Assembly (NCBI GenBank): GCA_014860175.1 | Contig: JACZKF010000411.1 | Location: 1 to 11,509 of the forward strand | Direction of reading: 5' to 3' | DNA: 11,509 nucleotides | From: Desulfuromonadales bacterium | GTDB taxonomy: Bacteria; Desulfobacterota; Desulfuromonadia; Desulfuromonadales; JACZKF01 | Shown here: in pieces, positions 7,034 to 11,509 of the stretch | How the letters are laid out: each line of letters opens with the position of its first letter | Numbering within the stretch: the first letter of the stretch is position 1 | Notes under the pieces: generated by a model | What the model was told of the DNA's origin: nothing | Database searches by the model: none | The model's input: only the letters and a program-made list of their open reading frames with translations | Translations under genes and position numbers: made by a program

Positions 7034-8059
7034 TCAGTAACGGTCGGTATCGCCGAGGGCGAAGGCCCAGGAGCGCGGATTTCGCGTTCTGTGCAGCTCC
7101 CGGCCGTCGCCGGCGGTCAGGACCATCAGCCCGAGGGGACTCGGCTCCTTGGCAAAACCCATCCACGCAAAGCATCGTCGAAGCCACCCCTCCGACAGGT
7201 GGGTTTCACAGGTCTGGCATCCCTGCCCGGCGAAGTAGTCCAGGCAGCCGTGGATGACGCCGCAGGCGGAGGCGAAATCGCCCGGGCGGGCCAGCAGCTC
7301 CAGGATGATGCCGTGGCGCCCCCCGGCCTGTCGGCCTATGGTTGCGACCACCGCCAGGGAGCGCGGTACGCCGTCCCGCCCCAGGAGAATGAACCGGTAG
7401 TCGCTGACGGGGGACTGCTGATAACGCCAGGTGAGATAGCGCGCGTCCTTGATCACGCTGACCTCCAGAGAGGGGGCGATCTTTTCCCAGAGCTCCTGCC
7501 AGGAGGCCGGAAGTTCGCGGCTCACCTCGATATCACCGAACAGCGGCAAGACGAGCCGCCGGAGCCCTTCACTGACGCCCCCCCTCAGCGCCGCCAGACG
7601 ACTGCGCCGGGCGCAGCAGGGGATAGAAGTCCTGAGTTTGACCAGGCGGGCGCCAAGGTCCGTGTAACCCAGCTTGCCGAAAAGACGTCGGGCCGAGTCG
7701 GAGAGGTTGGCGCCGACATTCAGGGAGGATTCGGCGAGCATGGTTTTGAGCAGGCGAAGGGCAGGCAGACCGAGGTAGTTGCGATGGACGTAATAGTCGG
7801 TGCCAAAGGAGGCGCACCACGACTCTTTTCCGACTTGCACCCGGGTCGGAACGGCCGCGATGCTCCCGACGATTTCCCCTTCGCTTTTAATCAGCCAGAC
7901 CGGAAGCGATCCAGCGGTCTGAGGATTCTGCAGATAGAGCCAGCGCCAGCGTCCCTGGTCCATCTGCTTGCTGTTATTAGGAAAGTTCTGCTCCCGGAAG
8001 GCAAACAGGGCATTGATTTCATTCTCTTGCATGCGGGAGATCGAAAAAGGTCTGGTCAT
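7034..8059 (-). CDS. GNAT-like acyltransferase in glycan cluster
   Basis: A 341-residue protein that resembles GNAT or FemAB-like acyltransferases found beside sugar transferases and deacetylases in polysaccharide clusters. The N-terminal half has strands and an acyl-CoA-binding-like turn (GEIVGSIAAVPTRVQV at about 61-76, then FGTDYYVHRNYLGLPALRLL at about 85-104) and a Leu/Gly-rich stretch ending LFGKLGYTDLG. The second half is less typical and contains RYQQSPVSDYRFILLGRDG, which may be a second acyltransferase half. The ATG at 8059 is preceded by GAGG 8 bases away and lies inside the end of the glycosyltransferase gene (41 bp overlap in another frame), a sign of translational coupling. The substrate is unknown; an amino sugar or a glycan hydroxyl is plausible from context. 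Family placement is from pattern only. Confidence 0.65.
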   Translation of the reverse strand: MTRPFSISRMQENEINALFAFREQNFPNNSKQMDQGRWRWLYLQNPQTAGSLPVWLIKSEGEIVGSIAAVPTRVQVGKESWCASFGTDYYVHRNYLGLPALRLLKTMLAESSLNVGANLSDSARRLFGKLGYTDLGARLVKLRTSIPCCARRSRLAALRGGVSEGLRRLVLPLFGDIEVSRELPASWQELWEKIAPSLEVSVIKDARYLTWRYQQSPVSDYRFILLGRDGVPRSLAVVATIGRQAGGRHGIILELLARPGDFASACGVIHGCLDYFAGQGCQTCETHLSEGWLRRCFAWMGFAKEPSPLGLMVLTAGDGRELHRTRNPRSWAFALGDTDRY

Positions 8060-9269
8060 TGATGCGCCCTCTTCGGTGGGGTGAGCTGAAAAGACGGAAA
8101 AGCTTGCGGCTCTCGATCGCCGCATTGAAAAATTTCTCCACTTTCAGGCGATTCCGGTTCCTCATTCTCGCTATTTCAGGTTCCGGCAGTGTGGCCAGCT
8201 CCTGAATGGCCGCGGCCAGGCTCTCCGGCTGGGCAGGGGCGACCAGCAGGCCGTTTTCACCGCTGGTGACCAGTTCCGGTATCCCGCCGACCCGGGTCGC
8301 TATCACCGGCAATCCGCTTGCCATGGCTTCGAGCAAAACGACGGGCAAGCCTTCGGAGTAGCTCGGGAGGACGAACACGGAGCTTCCGGCGTAGAGTTCA
8401 GGAAGTTTCTCGTTGGGAATGGCGCCGGCAAGATGGACCATCCCGGAGAGCCCCTGGTCGATGATCTGCCTCTGCAGGTTCTGGCGCAATTCCCCCTCGC
8501 CGACGATCAGACAGGTAAAGTCGGCCTGCCGCTCCCGCAGTAAGGCGCAGGCGGCAATCAGGTCATGCAGCCCTTTGACCGGGTGCAGGCGGGCGACGCA
8601 GAGAATCCGCAGTCGATCCGGCCGGCGAAGAGGGAAGAGGAAATCGGGGGGGGAAATGCCGCAGCGCACAACGGCCAGTTTGCGGGGGGCGATGCCGTAA
8701 TCCCGTCTTACCACTTCCCGGATCTGCTCCGAGACGCAGATCACCCATTCGGCATCGGCCAACAGCAGGCCGAGATTCTGGTAGGGGGTGAGCAGAATGT
8801 CGCTGCCATGCAGCGTCACCGAGAACGGCAGGCCGAGCAGATGACTGGCCAACCAACCGACCAGCATCCCCTTCCGGGCAAAATGGCAGTGAATCCGTTC
8901 GGCTTGTGACTCACGGATCAGGCGGGCGTAGATCGGGAGCTGGCGAAAAAGGTGCCGCATCGACGGCAGATCGGCCATCCGGCTGCAGGCCAGGATTTTC
9001 AGGTAGGCGTTGGGTCTGGTGAGGAACGCCGAAAGGTGACCGAACCCTTTTTCAATGGGAGCCTGGAGGAGATCGGGATCCCAATAGCAGCGCAGCCCCA
9101 GCTGCCGGTTGATGGTGTGCTCGACCGCTGCCTGGGGCTTTTGCAGGGACAGGAGGGTGATTTCGGCCCCCAGGCGCTCCAAACCGTGGAGTTCCCGGGA
9201 AATGAAGACTTCGGAAACCGATGGGAAAGCATCGGTGATATAAAAAAGGCGCAAAGGTTGCGGATCCAA
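8019..9269 (-). CDS. Glycosyltransferase family 4 (GT-B fold)
   Basis: A 416-residue retaining sugar transferase. The N-terminal Rossmann half has FYITDAFPSVSEVFISREL, HCHFARKG (His129) and TLHGSD (His154). The C-terminal half has LCVARLHPVKG (Arg227, Lys232) for the sugar-nucleotide phosphates and the family E-x7-E motif in SEGLPVVLLEAMASG (Glu306, Glu314), followed by PVIATRVGGIPELV. It likely adds a sugar from an NDP-sugar to a lipid-linked or growing surface polysaccharide at the inner face of the membrane; donor and acceptor are not visible. The start is a TTG at 9269 with GGAG 5 bases upstream; no nearby in-frame ATG would keep the N-terminal motif. It appears to be the first gene of a four-gene minus-strand operon and overlaps the next by 41 bp. 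Confidence 0.92.
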   Translation of the reverse strand: MDPQPLRLFYITDAFPSVSEVFISRELHGLERLGAEITLLSLQKPQAAVEHTINRQLGLRCYWDPDLLQAPIEKGFGHLSAFLTRPNAYLKILACSRMADLPSMRHLFRQLPIYARLIRESQAERIHCHFARKGMLVGWLASHLLGLPFSVTLHGSDILLTPYQNLGLLLADAEWVICVSEQIREVVRRDYGIAPRKLAVVRCGISPPDFLFPLRRPDRLRILCVARLHPVKGLHDLIAACALLRERQADFTCLIVGEGELRQNLQRQIIDQGLSGMVHLAGAIPNEKLPELYAGSSVFVLPSYSEGLPVVLLEAMASGLPVIATRVGGIPELVTSGENGLLVAPAQPESLAAAIQELATLPEPEIARMRNRNRLKVEKFFNAAIESRKLFRLFSSPHRRGRINDQTFFDLPHARE

Positions 9270-9275
9270 GGGAGC

Positions 9276-9290
9276 TCCACCCGGGGTGGA
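9276..9290 (-). promoter_or_regulatory. Hairpin over the glycosyltransferase ribosome binding site
   Basis: TCCACC pairs with GGTGGA around a 3-base loop, so the 3' arm contains much of the GGTGGAG ribosome binding site of the glycosyltransferase gene (TTG at 9269). Folding would hide the site and limit translation of the first operon gene. The structure is visible; its effect is an inference. Confidence 0.4.
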
Positions 9291-9319
9291 ATAGCGTTTG
9301 TGGGGAAATGTTCATCTCA

Positions 9320-9347
9320 AAGATAGCCTTTTTTTTCGAAGTTTCAA
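9320..9347 (-). promoter_or_regulatory. Candidate sigma-70 promoter of the glycan operon
   Basis: On the minus strand TTGAAA (9347-9342) and TATCTT (9325-9320) are separated by 16 bp in an AT-rich stretch with an A8 run. Start of transcription near 9313 would give a leader of about 40 bases that includes the hairpin at 9276-9290. It is the best promoter-like match before the glycosyltransferase gene. Confidence 0.4.
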
Positions 9348-9371
9348 TTAAAGGGAAATCATTCGCTTCCC
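9346..9371 (-). terminator. Weak intrinsic terminator after the LapA-like gene
   Basis: On the minus strand GGGAA (9371-9367) pairs with TTCCC (9357-9353) and is followed by TTTAATT (9352-9346). The stem is short (5 bp, 6 with a G-T pair) with a long loop, so it is weak. It lies 12 bp after the LapA-like stop and its tail touches the -35 box of the next promoter, as expected at a boundary between two same-strand units. Confidence 0.3.
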
Positions 9372-9382
9372 GGTTCTGTTTT

Positions 9383-9880
9383 TCAGCCCGCGGTCGTTGG
9401 TGACGAGGGTGGTCCCTGCGCCATGCGTTCTTCGATCTCGCCCAGATAGGCGGCGAGGCTGTTTCCCGTCTGCTCCACCGACGTGCGCAAGCCCCGCTCG
9501 GTCTCTTCCAGGCGTGCCAGCACCTCGGTTCGTGTCTGTCTGGAGTCCGCTCCCAACTGCGTTAACTCCGCTTCCAGAAAGTTGCGCAGGGCGGTGAAGC
9601 GGGAGGCTTCGGCCTGATCGGCCAGTTCACGCTGGGCCTTCAGTTCCCGGGTATGCTGCCGTGATTCCAGCAGCACCGTGGTCTGCAGGTAGACGGCGTA
9701 GGCGATGAACAGAACGGTCAGCAGGAGCGTAATGAGGAGCATGATCAGGCCGAGGGGGGCTTCCACCATCGTCACCAGCAGCGAAAGGGTGGTCGGCGCG
9801 GTGAAGGCGGGCCAGTTGACGGCGGTGAATACCGCCAGTAGCGTGAAGACCAGCAGCAACAATACGATGCGAACCGACAT
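9383..9880 (-). CDS. LapA-domain (DUF1049-like) inner-membrane protein with coiled-coil tail
   Basis: A 165-residue protein with two membrane segments (about residues 3-22 and 39-63). Between them is the short extracytoplasmic loop typical of the LapA domain (AVNWPAFTAPTTLSLLV then VEAPLGLIMLL). In enterobacteria LapA acts with LapB in control of lipopolysaccharide synthesis; whether this divergent member does so is unknown. The C-terminal ~100 residues are highly charged, rich in Glu, Arg, Ala and Leu, and predicted by eye to be a long coiled coil (e.g. ELKAQRELADQAEASRF, EVLARLEETERGLR), longer than in typical ~100-residue LapA proteins. The ATG at 9880 has GGAGG 5 bases upstream; an in-frame upstream start at 9943 would add residues that do not look like a signal. 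It is probably transcribed alone. Confidence 0.68.
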   Translation of the reverse strand: MSVRIVLLLLVFTLLAVFTAVNWPAFTAPTTLSLLVTMVEAPLGLIMLLITLLLTVLFIAYAVYLQTTVLLESRQHTRELKAQRELADQAEASRFTALRNFLEAELTQLGADSRQTRTEVLARLEETERGLRTSVEQTGNSLAAYLGEIEERMAQGPPSSPTTAG

Positions 9881-10162
9881 GTGTGCCTCCGCAGAAAGGT
9901 GATTGCAATTTCGGTGCGCGATGCTGCACCCTTTGGAAAGCATAGGAGGTTATTGGAGTTTTTGCAAACAGGTCGGGCAGGGGGTGTATTTTTTTAAGGG
10001 TCGCTGGCCAAAGTATCCACGGTGGGGCTACAGGACCGGCCGCATTTCTGCGGGGAATCTTCCTGGCAGGAGTGCTTCTTTAGCAACCAGGTGATTCCAG
10101 ATTCCGGATTGCTGTGCTAAAAGTATCGAGGATACAGGGTGGATTTTTGGCTAGGAGGTGCC
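9881..10162. other. Divergent intergenic region, 282 bp
   Basis: The space between the LapA-like gene and the aldehyde dehydrogenase holds no convincing gene. It contains the promoter-like boxes near 9939-9990, a T7 run at 9989-9995, a small hairpin (CCGCA at 10040-10044 with TGCGG at 10049-10053), and the strong AGGAGG ribosome site near 10153-10158 before the dehydrogenase ATG. A 63-codon open frame at 9903-10094 has no ribosome site and no recognisable content. Confidence 0.5.
9939..9967 (-). promoter_or_regulatory. Candidate promoter of the LapA-like gene
   Basis: On the minus strand TTGCAA (9967-9962) and TATGCT (9944-9939) are 17 bp apart, each matching four of six consensus bases. A start near 9932 would give a leader of about 50 bases to the ATG at 9880. 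TTGCAA is its own reverse complement, so the same box could also serve a plus-strand promoter (TGTATT at 9985-9990, 17 bp spacing) toward the aldehyde dehydrogenase. Confidence 0.3.
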
Positions 10163-11509
10163 ATGCAGAATCGTGATCGGTTGTACATCGACGGCAGCTG
10201 GGTTCCTTCGGCCGGACGAGATCTTCTCGAAGTCGTCAACGCCGCCACCGAGGAGGTGATCGGGCGCATTCCGGCCGGGTCGGTCGAAGACGTTGAGGTC
10301 GCCGTGGCGGCGGCCCGTGCCGCTTTCGCCGGCTGGTCGGCTACCCCGGTCGAGGCGCGGGCCGCCTGCCTGCGCCGGATCCAGGCCGGGCTGGTGGCCC
10401 GAAGCGAGGAGATCGCCGGGATGATCAGCGCCGAAGTCGGGATGCCGCTGAAGCTCTCCCGGCGCATCCAGGCAGGGCTGCCGCCGATGGTGGTGGAGAG
10501 CTACGCCAGGCTGGTGACCGACTACCCCTTCGAGGAGCAGATCGGCAATTCGCTGGTGACCCGGGAGGCGCTCGGGGTGGTGGCCTGCATCACCCCCTGG
10601 AACTACCCGCTGCACCAGATCGTGGCGAAAATCGCCCCCGCCCTGGCCGCCGGCTGCACCGTGGTGGTCAAGCCGAGCGAGGTCGCCCCGCTGAGCGCCT
10701 TCATCCTGGCCGAGATCATCGACGCGGCGGGACTGCCCGCCGGGGTCTTCAACCTGGTCAGCGGTCTCGGGCCGGTGGTGGGGGAGGCGCTGGCCCGGCA
10801 CCCCGAAGTCGACATGATCTCCTTTACCGGCTCGACCGCCGCCGGCAAGCGGGTGGCCGAGCTGGCTACCCAGACGGTGAAGCGGGTCGCCCTGGAGTTG
10901 GGGGGGAAATCGGCTTCGGTCCTTCTCGACGACGCCGACTTGCCGGCAGCGGTCAAGGGGACCGTCAATGCCTGCTTTCTCAATTCGGGGCAGACCTGCA
11001 CCGCCCTTACCCGGATGCTGGTGCCGGCCAGCCGCTACGACGAGGCGGCCCGGCTGGCAGTGGAGGTGGCGCGAACCTTCACCCTTGGCGACCCCGCCAG
11101 CGATCAGACCAAGCTCGGCCCGCTCGTCTCCGCGCAGCAACGAGAGCGGGTGCGGAGCTATATCCAGGCGGGGGTGGCCGAGGGGGCCGAGCTGCTGCTG
11201 GGTGGCCCCGAGGCACCGCCGGGGCTGGCCAAAGGGTACTTCGTCGAGCCGACGGTCTTCGGCCGTGTTTTCCCCCGGATGAGCATTGCTCGGGAGGAGA
11301 TCTTCGGCCCGGTCCTCTCCATCCTCAGCTACCGGGACGAAGAGGAGGCGGTGGCGATCGCTAACGACAGCATCTACGGGCTGGCAGGGGCGGTCTGGTC
11401 GGCGGATCTGGAGCGGGCCAAGGGGGTCGCCCGCCGGCTGCGGGCCGGGCAGATCGATATCAACGGCGACCGCTTCAATCTGCTGGCTCCTTTCGGTGGC
11501 TACAAACAG
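10163..11509 (+). CDS. NAD(P)-dependent aldehyde dehydrogenase (3' partial)
   Basis: The first 449 residues of an aldehyde dehydrogenase, cut by the window edge about 25-35 residues short of the family's usual ~475-490. It oxidises an aldehyde to the acid with NAD or NADP. Key elements are all present: ITPWNYP (Asn147, which steadies the thioester oxyanion), VVKPSE for the cofactor, SFTGSTAAGK, LELGGKSA with the general base Glu245, and NSGQTCTALTR with the nucleophile Cys279. EEIFGPVLSI and the end FGGYKQ are also typical. The ATG has AGGAGG 4 bases upstream. The substrate cannot be told from the sequence; it resembles broad-range ALDH enzymes of catabolism. It stands alone and divergent from the LapA-like gene, so its own promoter should lie in 9881-10162. 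Confidence 0.95.
   Translation, partial: MQNRDRLYIDGSWVPSAGRDLLEVVNAATEEVIGRIPAGSVEDVEVAVAAARAAFAGWSATPVEARAACLRRIQAGLVARSEEIAGMISAEVGMPLKLSRRIQAGLPPMVVESYARLVTDYPFEEQIGNSLVTREALGVVACITPWNYPLHQIVAKIAPALAAGCTVVVKPSEVAPLSAFILAEIIDAAGLPAGVFNLVSGLGPVVGEALARHPEVDMISFTGSTAAGKRVAELATQTVKRVALELGGKSASVLLDDADLPAAVKGTVNACFLNSGQTCTALTRMLVPASRYDEAARLAVEVARTFTLGDPASDQTKLGPLVSAQQRERVRSYIQAGVAEGAELLLGGPEAPPGLAKGYFVEPTVFGRVFPRMSIAREEIFGPVLSILSYRDEEEAVAIANDSIYGLAGAVWSADLERAKGVARRLRAGQIDINGDRFNLLAPFGGYKQ

Noticed and set aside
6096..7040. 314-codon plus-strand open frame opposite the deacetylase
   Set aside because: The minus-strand frame carries the NodB motifs; the plus-strand protein is low in complexity with no recognisable domain.
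7091..8062. 323-codon plus-strand open frame opposite the acyltransferase
   Set aside because: No family signature and no ribosome site; the minus strand shows a coherent protein coupled to its neighbours.
10064..10085. TGGCAGG sequence as a sigma-54 promoter before the dehydrogenase
   Set aside because: The GC element lies at the wrong distance (7 rather than 10 bases after GG).
9903..10094. 63-codon plus-strand open frame in the divergent intergenic region
   Set aside because: No ribosome site and no recognisable protein; it overlaps promoter-like boxes.
10151..11140. 329-codon minus-strand open frame opposite the aldehyde dehydrogenase
   Set aside because: Rich in His, Gly and Arg as expected from reading GC-rich coding DNA backwards; the plus strand has all ALDH motifs.

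Overview
This is a GC-rich bacterial window (about 62% GC in most genes by hand count) with no rRNA, tRNA, CRISPR array or mobile element that I can see. The gene set suggests a Gram-negative, possibly deltaproteobacterial (Desulfuromonas/Geobacter-like) chromosome: an AddA/RecB-type nuclease end, an MscS channel, a YihY/BrkB membrane protein, a LapA-domain protein, and a surface-glycan cluster with a lipoprotein. The taxonomic guess rests on gene content and style only and is of low to moderate confidence.

Layout: the left third is on the plus strand. It holds the 3' end of an exonuclease V/AddA-like gene (1-605), an MscS-type channel (619-1533), an AT-rich pyridoxamine-phosphate-oxidase/NimA-like flavoprotein (1626-2087), a YihY/BrkB family membrane protein (2270-3163) and a solitary hisF (3262-4026). 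Two small hairpins (4033-4067) separate hisF from the convergent minus-strand block.

The middle block is on the minus strand and reads right to left: a GT4 glycosyltransferase (9269-8019), a GNAT-like acyltransferase overlapping it by 41 bp (8059-7034), a polysaccharide deacetylase starting 26 bp later (7007-6012) and, after 52 bp, a lipoprotein with four PKD-like repeats (5959-4085). Their order and tight spacing suggest one operon for making or modifying a cell-surface polysaccharide and for a surface or periplasmic lipoprotein. A plausible sigma-70 promoter (9320-9347) precedes the first gene, whose TTG start and ribosome binding site lie next to a small hairpin.

To the right, a separate minus-strand gene encodes a LapA-domain membrane protein with a coiled-coil tail (9880-9383). 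It is divergent from an NAD(P)-dependent aldehyde dehydrogenase (10163 to the window edge, truncated), with a 282-bp intergenic region between them.

Most of the window is ordinary. The parts most worth a second look are the four-gene glycan/lipoprotein cluster with its nearly identical 282-bp tandem repeats, the composition mosaics (flavoprotein near 42% GC; first part of hisF about 47%; C-terminal part of the lipoprotein gene about 50% against about 73% in a repeat), and the stray hisF. I saw no convincing evidence of a wholly new system.
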